From: Pagrus major
Lineage: Eukaryota; Chordata; Actinopteri; Spariformes; Sparidae
DNA: 64,000 bases
Assembly: GCF_040436345.1 (NCBI RefSeq)
Contig: NC_133220.1
Location: 7,256,436-7,320,435 of the forward strand
Reading direction: 5' to 3'
The translations under genes were made by a program, and so were the position numbers. Shown in pieces: positions 54,713 through 64,000 of the stretch. The notes under the pieces were generated by a model. It was not told where the DNA came from. It searched no databases and saw nothing but the letters and a program-made list of their open reading frames with translations. Position 1 is the stretch's first letter; each line of letters starts with the position of its first letter.

Positions 54713-57101
54713 GTTAAGTGATGAGCAAAAACATTTTTTCCCAGGTGGCTGCCCAGAGAAAAGGTGCAGCACCCAGCATGTTTCTTTTGTGCGGCCGCTC
54801 CTAACGCTTCGATTTGGAAATCTCTCAACTTTTCAGAAAGATGCTGGGGACGTCACCGTTGTTCTTTTTCTTTTCTCCTGGCCTAGGTGATAATAGTCAC
54901 CGTATTTTTGTCTCCTACAGATCGTGTCATCCAGCCACATCCTCCTTACTCTGATCTCCCGATGTCTAATAAAAAATGGATAGTGGAACCGCAAGGGGGC
55001 AGTGTCGGTCATACAGCGGCGGTTGTCAAGATATTGTCATAGTGATGCACGTGCAGCGTTTTTCTCTCTCTTAACCCCAGCGCTACTGAGAGCCCGCGAA
55101 AACCGCTATGTGGACACGAGCCTTTATGAGACAAGAGTTAGCCAATAGCTGTAGAAATCGCTGTATTCCAAATCATTTTTTAGTTAAGAATTATTTAAGT
55201 TTTGTGTCGAAGCCTCAGCAGTTTCTTATTTTTCACTGGACTGAATAGAAATCTGTCCTGAACGTCCAAAGAAACCCTGATGATAACATGCAACATGTAT
55301 TCATTTAACTAGTTGTTAACAGTAATCAGATAAACAACAAATCAGTTTTACTCGAAAGAAGAATCATCAATCATCATTTTCAGATCTAACATGTCCACTA
55401 GTTTTCACTCTGTGTAGTATTAATATGGCTCTATTACATCTGGAAGTTATTTGGTGCTGGATGAAAAAAATTAAGTGCCACACGTCTAAATACAGCTTCA
55501 GGGATGAGAAACCCACCCAGATGTTTTGACTGTAGATTTTCCCAAGACGGATTATTTTAATTTCCTGCAAACTTTTTTATGTGAAAGCGCTTATAGTATA
55601 TATGTTTTTACTCCTTCATCGTTTGATCATTTCTCATACTCACTGGCTGTAGCATTCAGTACAACGCCTTGGTGTTTCAGTGGTTTATTTCATAGGTAGA
55701 TACTTGTACTGTGTTGACTTCAAGGTTTTCTGTCTTTGTGTGATAACTAATGAGACTGTTCTGGTGTTCAGGAAATGTTCAAGTTACAGCCTGTATGTGC
55801 CTGGTTTGTTGCATACTAGATGATACCATCTTGTTTTTCTTTGGATGATGTAATAAACGTAGTTCCTTCGCTCAATACACATCAGACATTTTTTTTTATT
55901 GTTCTCCAGTGCTACTAGTTAATGATGTCAGAAATGAGTTCAGAAAAACAGGATTGATTGTGCCCAGATTTGCAGGTTTGATCTTGTTTCCTCTTCATGA
56001 TTGTGTGTGCGTCTCGAGGTAAGTCGGGCCTGTCATCACTTGGTGATTCATCGTGGAGCGTCTGTTGTCACGTGATGTCAGTGCATAATGACATCAGATC
56101 GCCATCTGTCTGTGAGGTTTGTGGAGGTCGGTGGTGTCATCGGTGTGAGACGGGCCTGCAGTGATTTCCTCCACACTCTACGGTCATTTAAATGTTTCCT
56201 GACAAACTCAGCTTGTCCACAGAGCCGCTCTGCTGACAGACAAACACCATCAATGATTAATGACAAAGCTGCAGCAGACGTTCTGGCTTGTATGAGGAAA
56301 TGATGCTGCTGTTCAAGTGTGGCGGATTTTGGTTCTGCCCGTTTTCTTCTGTGTGTCACATTGAAGGATAAGGCTGACGTTCTTCCCATCCTGTTTGGTC
56401 CGTGTAGTTTTATTTTTTAAAGGTCTGTGACTTTCTAAAATATCTGGTTACTAGTTTCGAGCAAGTGTGACTGAGACAGGAGGAAACACTACATTTGCTG
56501 GGGACTTTTTTCAGCGGAGGGTTAATCCACATTTACTGTGTTGGTGATGATGAAGGAACACGTCACACAGTTAAACATTTGTTGGTTCATTGATGTTTTA
56601 ATATTATTTGGACAACAGTCGAGCTCTATGGCACAGAGGAAAAAGATATATCAGGCTTTGGCTTTGAATTATCAACCAACTCTGCACCTCTATGCAGCTT
56701 GTTTTGGCGTCCTGGACTGACGAAACATCACTTGTAAATACGTTTTCACAGCAGCCTGCTCATAGCAACCTACTGTACAATACCTTGCCAGCATCAAGCA
56801 GCAAAAACTCAGATTAGCTGGTGAAGAAAGTAAAACATCTCGTGGACAAAAAATACAATTTTATCAGGAGTTGGTGGAGACCAAACCAGAGCTTGTTTGA
56901 TGGAAACAGCTGCTGCTTGAAACACTGAGACTGAACCAAATGGCAAATGTAAAACTTGCAGCTAAAAGAGGCTAAAGTGCATCGTAGAGCTGCAGAGTTG
57001 GTGACTTTCACATTGCACAGAATCATTTGATCCATCGATAATACAAAACAGTGATTTGGTTTTTCTCCCAGAGAGCATCTGGGTTGAGTAAACAGACAGG
57101 C

Positions 57102-57107
57102 TTTATT
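57102..57107 (-). terminator. Poly(A) signal of stab1
   Basis: The plus strand reads TTTATT, which is AATAAA on the minus strand. It lies about 105 bases after the stop codon at 57210-57212. Confidence 0.75.
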
Positions 57108-57209
57108 TCTTCTTTGGATACAGATGAACTGAGAAAAAGCTGAACCATGTTAAAACAAGCTATTGTGGTATGTAAACAGACAGCTCCAGTTTTACTGGTT
57201 CAATTGGTT

Positions 57210-60175
57210 CTACTGGTCCAGGTCCAGAATCTTTGGAGGTTCTTCAGGTTCTATTGGCTCCAACCCCTGACCGGGGTCCTGTAGGGAGGAGACGACACGG
57301 TCAGACTAGGAAAAAGGTACTGACATGCACAGAATTATACAAGAAATCTGATTTCAGACGAGTTCAGAGTGCAGGAAGATCTGGATGTTGTAGAAGCCAG
57401 TCTGAGATTCAAACTACACATTGAGGTTGTTTGAAAGTGTGGAAAGAACCTGCTCAAGGACACCACAGAGCAAGACTCACAACCGAATCACTGGTCAAAG
57501 TCACAATTTCTCAAGTCCATCTTAAAACCTGCTGTGATAATTGTTTTCCTGAAAACAAGACCAGAGCGAGGTCAGTCTTCAGAATGCAGAATTATCCTGA
57601 TTGCTTCCAGGTGGTATTTCAGGATGTCAGTGGTCCGGTTTGATAAACTGCTGGCTATACTGAAACCAGACATAAAAAATGAAGACCATCCCTTTTCTGC
57701 TAATCAGTTGACCCTGAACATCAGCTGGCAGTATATCTCTGAGATAGGGATGCTCACATCACATCAAGGAAAGGATCCGAAAAAACGCTGAAAATTGCAC
57801 TTGTTCTGAGAAAATGAAAACGGATGTATTTTTAAATGTTCTGCAATTTTGGACGACAATAACTGAATTGGCGTGCGAAGGCCTGAAGTCTATTTAGTCT
57901 ATTTAGTACAGGATTTCCTCCTCATACTGCTCCCGGACTGCGCTTCCTTGTTGAGTTCCCTCGCTTTCATTTTAAACGGTGAAAGCGACGGTCAGCGGCC
58001 GTTCACTGGTGTCTCCAAATAATAATAATAAATATATTAATAAATATAAATGTAATAATAAAGATATTACACTCCCTAGTTTCACTTGAATATGCAGCAG
58101 AGAGGTCACAGCGACTCTGACAGACTGATTGAGCGACTCACCCCAAACGGCTCGCTGAAGGCTCTGGAGCCGCTGTACAGAGGGTTTGGGATGGAGACCA
58201 GCGTGGGCTTCTTCCTGCCGCCTGTCGCACCGTCCTCATCCTCATTCTGTCACAGAGGAAACAACAGGAATGACTATCAGCTGTAAGCACAAAGCATATG
58301 AAACACAGATACAAATACAGAGGTTTCCTCTGATCAGTAGTGTTATTTATTCATCTATTGTTTTGATGTGAGTTGCAGTTTATGGAAATATCGGCTGCAA
58401 AGATGTCTGCTTTCCCTCAAATATAATGGAATGGCACTTGGCTTGTACAACTGAAAAGCTCAACAGCAAGATGTGAGCAGTTTGATGTAGGAACTATTTT
58501 CTTCCTACTGAACGAAACCTGCTAATCGTATCACCATGCTGAAGGAGGCGTGCATCTTCTTGAGGATGAGAGCCTCGTGCTTGTGACAGTGCGAGATGTG
58601 AACATTAATAGAGCGGTGCAGTTTGTAGTCCTAAAACCCTGAAATCAGGTCGCACTTTTGCACACCCAGTTCCCTCGTCTCAAAGTCTTTGGGTTTTTGG
58701 TTAAATGCCTGAAATAAGGTCTGGTTACCACAGGCTGAAGATATTTACACATTTTGTTCTGCAACATAAAATACATCATTAAATGTCCCACATTTTAATT
58801 ATAAAGCTTTTATATGTCCTAAAAACCGTGGTTGCAAACAAGTGTCAAAATGAGATTTCCCAGACGTTGTCATGGACATTACGTCATCACAACGAACACG
58901 GATGCATGTTTGTTTCATTTCACACCTTTGAGGCAAAACTTCTCCTACATGGGCCTGAGGGAAACAGGACAACTTGCTGTTTTGGAGCACAATAGAAATA
59001 TTGTGAAAATGAACAGCAAGCGTAGAAACGCTCACATATTTTGGAGGAATGGTTATTTATTTCATCAAGTTAAGCTTGAGCTAAAAGTCACATAGATGTG
59101 CTTTACTCTAGCCAACCACATAATATCATCTAATCTTTACTGGTGTGCTGACAGACTGAACAGAACAGAGTGCCTTCTTTCTTACAGACGGACCTTGGCT
59201 TGTCACAGTCTGGGGCATGAGCTAGAATTTACTGCTGTTCTGCAGTTTGTCCAAAACTCCCTTTTTTCTCCTCTTATCTTAATGCATGACTTCACAGGGG
59301 ACCAATCAGCTTAAGACCATAAATGTTAGAGTTTTGTTTCATGGAGAATCTTGCCTCCAACATCTGTTGTGCACTGCTTCTTCTATTACTTGTAATATTA
59401 GAAAAGATAAAAAATAGACAATCTTGACTGTTCTTCTTTATTAAAGAATTTCCCCACAATAATTATTCAAAATTGGTTGGGGATATTGGGGTATGCTCCA
59501 CAAAGATAGTTGATTGTTGAGTCTCATTCCCAGCATGTCAAATAGCCACAATTTGGGTTGGTAAAGCTTCCCGAGCAGCAACAGGTGAGAAAATAAGAAA
59601 ATCCAGGCAGAGGGCTGCAGGGTCTCTGCAGATATGAGACACTAACACGCCTTTTCTCCCCATTCCAGTCTCACTCTCTGTCTGTTTCGTCTTGCTGCGT
59701 CTGCTGTGCGTGAAGTGCACTGATAGGTTGAAATCAGTCTTGTGATGTTGGTAAGGGGGCGTGCAATGACACAAAATAAAAATAATCTATAAGTCCCCTC
59801 AAATGCATTAAAACTAAAGTAACAAGCCTGTTTTGAAAATGTGAGGAGGAGAAAGTTCAGATATTTGTGTTCAAATGTAGGGAGGAAAAGTAAAAAGTTG
59901 TCAGAAAAATAAATACTCAAGTAAAGTACAAATACCTGACAAATCTACCTTTGTACAGTAGCAAAGTATTTGTACTTCATTACTTCCCATAACTGAGTTT
60001 ATGGACCTCTAACGCGTGACTTCAGAGATGGGACCCTACAGTCATTAGTTAGGTGATAAAAATGCCCCGTTGAACCTTGACAACTAAAATCAGTTTTTCA
60101 ACCAAATTTAGTTGAATTTAAAACTGCAGTACGTCAGTGCTCACTGGGAAATATCTCAGCTCACACCAGTGTGTG

Positions 60176-60206
<31 letters not shown>

Positions 60207-62016
60207 CTCACCCTGAAGTAGTGGAAGCGGAAGGCGTCGGTCTTGTGTTTGAAGACGTAGTAGCCGAGCGCAGCCAGCACACACAGCAGCAACAAAGACA
60301 CCAAGATGGCCGACACAGTGCCAGTCTTGTGGGCGTGGCTTCGTGAATCATGGTGGGGGATCTGACAGGTTCGACAAACACAAACAAATGAAACCTGTTA
60401 ACCCTCAGCACTCACACACATTTTATCTGTCCAGCACTTATGACCATGGCAGCTTCACTGTGCTGTACTGTCGGCATGGTGACGTGACTCTGTTATATTT
60501 GCCTTGTGGTCTCATGCACTTGCAGACCTGACGTCATGACAGTGAACACATTACAGTACGTATGACTCAAGTCCACGAGGTGTCAGTCCGCAAGTCCAGA
60601 GAGTGGAAATTTGGATTCAGCCAAAGTCTGAACGTTTATAGGTGTGATGTGTGACGTCGACCGTGTAACAACACTGAGTTATTTATCATCATGCCATTCA
60701 TTCATTTCCCTCTCCACTGCGACATCACAACAGGACATCCTGACCTGTGATATTAGCCAAAGTGTGACTTTTCATCCTTCAGCTGTGTCAACATCACTGT
60801 AATCATGTGGTCATACAGGATATGGATCCGTCACACTGTAGTAACAGCTGCAGGCTACTAAGTTTTACACCGTAGTGTTCACCAGCCACTTGATCCAAAT
60901 ACGGGAGATCCTGATACAGAACTATTCAGACAGAACATGAGCGAAACAATCAAGTCAATTTGCAATTCACGTGGGCGATAATATCACAGATAACCCTTTC
61001 CTGTTGAAGTTCAAAACCTGAAGAAGATTCACTTCTGAGATCGAAATGAGTCAAAGCAACCGTCCAAAACTGTCGGTACTGTGAACGTTTTGGGGGAATA
61101 AAATAATATAATTCAGATTAATCTCTTGTGATCTAGTCTGCATCATCTTCTGTGTCTCAGGTCATGAATATTGATCAGAGTTGTGATGTTATCAGTGTTA
61201 ACCGAAGCTGACTGAATCTTAATTTCCTGAAAACTAAACACAGCCATCTGCTCTCTGCCCACAACCGTAGCTGTTGCCTGGCAACAACGGACAGACCGTT
61301 CTTAGAGGAAGTGCTTCAGACCGGAGGGGCAGGCGCCACGACGCCTCCTGGTGGCTGTGGTCAGAACTGCAGCTGCTGACGATGCGGCAGACGTTTTATC
61401 TCACCGTTAGCGACGACTTAAGTTTTGGTTTCAGTGCGACAAAATTTCAGTTTCTCCCTAGAGAGCAAGAAGGTTTTACCAGGATTAAATTATTTTCATT
61501 TAAGTTAAAATATTGCTGTTGAGGGTCAGAAAGGGAACAAATGCTTGAAACTAAGGCCATGTACACTTACGCATCCACTTAGAAAAATATCCGTATGAGG
61601 GTGCTTCAGGGAACAAGCATTTTAAAGGTTGTTTGCTTGTCTTCTGGCCGACAGACCTGACAACATGAATTCAGGCTTTTTACAAGGCGGCATTATGACG
61701 TTATTGCAGTCAGATCACCTAGAAATATCTTCGTTTTGGGTTCATACCGATGTGGTTCTCGTTTATTTTTATTCACGTTACTTGGTCTGAACGCGGCATA
61801 ATTGTCAAGCAACTCTGGGATAAACCATTTTCACTCACTGGTGCGGGGGGCGCTGTCAGCGGGGCCTCGATGACGTGGATGATCCCGTTTACAGCAGGAA
61901 TGTCCCAATCCAACAGCAGCCGCTGGTTCACCAGCTTATAGCTCTGAGGAGAGATCAAGTACAAGACATAAAATAATAAAAATCTCTCATCTTTTCATTG
62001 GATTCATAAACCTGGA

Positions 62017-62059
<43 letters not shown>

Positions 62060-62216
62060 AGTGTCTGACCTCGTTGTTGCCGTGGGTAACAGTCAGGTTG
62101 AACCCAAGCCTTGATATGATGACTTCCTTGTGTTTCAGATCCTTGAATGGCCGTCTGCTGTGATTGGCTGTGATGTGATACTCAAGATCTCTACCAGACA
62201 GAGTCTAAACACGCGT

Positions 62217-62256
<40 letters not shown>

Positions 62257-63932
62257 GCACACACACACACACGCACACACAGTACATTGAGATAGATTAG
62301 ATTTCATCGACAGCTCTGCCACTTGGAACCTGCTGGTATTCTGATTGGACCAATTGAGTTGTAAAGGTTTACAATTTAATTAGGAACTATAAAGTAAAGG
62401 TTAATAGGTATCAGTGCGGATCTGTCGGTCTCTTGAAAATCCAAGCACATAGTTCAAGCATGCTTCAATAAAACTCTGTGGCACATGTTCCAAGTATAAA
62501 TAAAAAAGTGCTCTCCAGACTTCGTAGCTTCATCTAATTTGCAGAACAAACACAGTGGTCACTTGCTCTAAATATTTACCAATCAGAAGGGTGAGTCGTC
62601 ATTGGCTACTGAGAATACAGACGTAGTTATCATGAGAAAATTTAATAATACAAAACTAACAGTATTAAAATTATAACTACTAACTTTTCCTTGAAGGCTG
62701 TATTATTATTATTATTATGTGTCGTTGAACTACAACTTTAAATGTGGGGTTAATGGATAAGTAATTATCATTGAAGGGTTGGGCTGTACAGCACCTTATT
62801 TTGGGTGAAGCCGGAGTTATGAGGAACAAACAGCGTGACCTCAGACGTCCTGTGAGACAGAAAATCAACAAGCTGTTTGCCGTCCGACGACGAGCCGCTA
62901 TAGTCCAACAACATCTAGAGAGAGAGAGAGAGAGAGGACAGTGAAGTTATTTAGATTTATACATTTCTTGTGAATGTGTGTCCAGTGTGACTCTAAAACA
63001 CACAAATACCAACACATGTTGATCAGTCGCCATGACTATTGTACCAGTAACAACTGATCCTGGTATTTTGGGGAAGAACTAATCTAATTAACACATTTAT
63101 ATAAATGGTGGGAGATTTTTCTGTGACTGCTGTCGAACAAAGTCTCATTTTATTTAGACATTTAATTAAAAAAACATTTAATCGCAAACAGCAGATGTTA
63201 ATCTGGACAATGCGACACATTCCTGCTTTTGTTGTAAACAGGAAGTTAAAAGACAAAACAAGTGAGTCGCAGCACTTCCTGCACAGACAACAGAAGTGTA
63301 AACTAATACAGAGACGAGGCTAAACTTGTGGGACCGGGCTAAAATCGACCACTTTCAGCTCTGCTAACACAACACCTTCAAGCTTTTCAACTTTCCTCCA
63401 TAACTACAAAACCTGAAGACATCTGTAGTTCACAAGTTCGTCCTCATAGATTTGTATTTTTAGAGCTCCACACTTTAATCTCTTTTATAAGCCAGACCTT
63501 GGACTGAACCCTCCTCCAGCTTCTTTTTTAAAAAATGTCTCCTTGTTGGCTGGAAGTCTTCCAAAGCTCAGTTACCTTCAGGAGGTGACGCTGGTGTTTT
63601 TCTCCCTCACCAACATCTGATTAACAACATCCTGCTGTCTTTTTATACTAGTATATCTTAACATGAATATACTGTATACTGATTCAAAAATGTACTAATT
63701 CATGTTAAGTTTAAAGTTCTTGTTGTATTATGTCGTCTGCTTCGTAGAGTACATGTGTTGATTTCTACTGTCACCTAGTTTTTATGCTAAAAACAGCTGT
63801 TGATACATTGTTTACATTGTCACTATTCTGTTACAAAGACTAAAACAACGTCTCTTTGTCTGAGGACGAAGAAGAAATGACTCCATGATGAAACCAACCT
63901 GGATCAGACCCAGGAAGTCGGGAACATGATGT
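57210..63932 (-). CDS. stab1: Stabilin-1-like scavenger receptor, C-terminal end (partial)
   Basis: Stabilins are large endothelial/macrophage type I membrane receptors built of EGF-like, FAS1 and Link domains. They take up modified proteins and glycans. Exons in transcript order are 63932-63899 (start uncertain), 62914-62795, 62204-62070, 61943-61839, 60361-60212, 58246-58142 and 57278-57210 (TAG). From the second exon on, all are phase 0 with GT-AG. The first four encode the last FAS1 domain: VPDFLGLIQ, EVTLFVPHNSGF, DLEYHITANHS and the terminal VNGIIHVIEAPL. The next encodes the transmembrane helix (ILVSLLLLCVLAALGYYVF) and juxtamembrane KHKTDAFRFHYFR. The tail has KKPTLVSIPNPLY and AFSEPFG, matching human STAB1 (NPTLVSVPNPVF...CEPFD), and ends PEEPPKILDLDQ. 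NPLY is an NPxY-type endocytic motif, more like STAB2, so stab2 is the alternative. Everything upstream lies right of the window. Confidence 0.85.
57279..58141 (-). other. Last intron of stab1, with PIF/Harbinger-like remnant
   Basis: The intron runs from the gtgagt donor at 58141 to the ctacag acceptor ending at 57279. The plus strand at about 57610-57735 encodes YFRMSVVRFDKLLAILKPDI followed by KNEDHPF. This resembles the start of PIF/Harbinger (HARBI1-like) nucleases, which have FRM-x-FD-LL...I then D/N-T-x-(F/Y). Confidence 0.5.
58247..60211 (-). other. stab1 intron between membrane exon and tail exon
   Basis: No exon-like sequence is recognised. Its 5' end runs straight into a (CA)n tract on the minus strand. 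Confidence 0.55.
60169..60207. repeat. (TG)n microsatellite beside a stab1 donor
   Basis: An imperfect TG run. It directly adjoins the donor of the transmembrane exon (GTGAGACACAC on the minus strand). Confidence 0.9.
60362..61838 (-). other. stab1 intron
   Basis: Located between the last FAS1 exon and the transmembrane exon. I see no repeats I can name and no further exons. Confidence 0.5.
62019..62056. repeat. (GT)n microsatellite in stab1 intron
   Basis: A pure GT run, a few bases downstream (minus strand) of the donor at 62069. Confidence 0.9.
62217..62281. repeat. (CA)n microsatellite in stab1 intron
   Basis: A CA run with CG interruptions, just upstream (minus strand) of the acceptor for exon 62204-62070. 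Confidence 0.92.
62915..63898 (-). other. stab1 intron
   Basis: On the minus strand its 3' end is a (CT)n tract (62919-62936 read as gagaga on the plus strand) that serves as the polypyrimidine tract of the next exon. No other feature is recognised. Confidence 0.5.
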
Positions 63933-64000
63933 CTACAGATAAGCTGTTTCATATTCTGTACTTGTAATAAATCAAGCACTTTTTTTTTTTTTTAACTCAA

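Larger units (their letters stand above)
48331..57100. other. Gene-poor, repeat-rich interval between the ccdc71-family gene and stab1
   Basis: No coding exon is recognised in about 8.8 kb. I see a short telomere-like run, two related repeat segments (49660-49770 and 51360-51460), a MITE-like segment (50876-51240) and a dispersed repeat copy (54488-54712). The open frames near 48.6, 52.3-53.0 and 56.1 kb have no motif or splice support. Confidence 0.45.

Noticed and set aside
58086-58286. Plus-strand 66-codon frame
   Set aside because: It is antisense to the stab1 tail exon, which has matching splice sites and recognisable tail motifs.

Overview
The window is nuclear DNA of a teleost fish, probably a percomorph. 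Evidence: compact vertebrate genes split by GT-AG introns, long (CA)n/(TG)n microsatellites, and many degraded fish-type transposons (Tc1-like, hAT, PIF/Harbinger-like, Penelope-like). There are no prokaryotic operons, CRISPR arrays or rRNA genes. Four genes resemble known vertebrate families: pdhb (C-terminal part), kctd6, a ccdc71-family gene and the 3' end of a stabilin (stab1-like). A fifth, intact-looking five-exon gene on the minus strand between pdhb and kctd6 has no name I can give.

Layout. 1-2430: last six exons of pdhb (+), entering from the left edge, with its poly(A) signal. 3566-10502: unnamed minus-strand gene predicted to encode 577 aa, with a CpG-rich start at 9.9-10.9 kb. 11.6-20.65 kb: kctd6 (+), with a candidate 5' UTR exon, a 9-codon first coding exon and four more coding exons. 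20.65-27.25 kb: intergenic, with Tc1-like and fold-back repeats. 27.25-45.75 kb: ccdc71-family transcription unit (+). It has a CpG island at 27.24-27.85 kb, possible 5' UTR exons, one coding exon at 41496-42560 and a long 3' UTR. A broken hAT transposon with intact ends sits at 33215-35338, inside what would be its long 5' intron. 45.75-57.1 kb: gene-poor, repeat-rich. 57.1-64 kb: 3' end of a stab1-like gene (-), covering the last fasciclin (FAS1) domain, the transmembrane segment and the cytoplasmic tail, and leaving the window on the right.

The genes do unrelated jobs: mitochondrial pyruvate oxidation (pdhb), a Cullin-3 adaptor (kctd6), a poorly characterised protein (ccdc71 family) and a scavenger/endocytic receptor (stab1). 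They share chromosomal neighbourhood, not a pathway. From memory, human PDHB and KCTD6 are also neighbours on 3p14, and STAB1 and CCDC71 lie on 3p21.

I found no new defence-like or enzymatic system. The most interesting item is the unnamed 577-aa gene: a Cys-rich motif, a helical middle part, and an extreme acidic-then-basic tail. Its middle resembles, from memory only, the N-terminal part of transposon-like DUF6589-type proteins. Other points of interest are a complete hAT footprint (16-bp inverted ends, perfect 8-bp target duplication) and several splice sites embedded in dinucleotide microsatellites.
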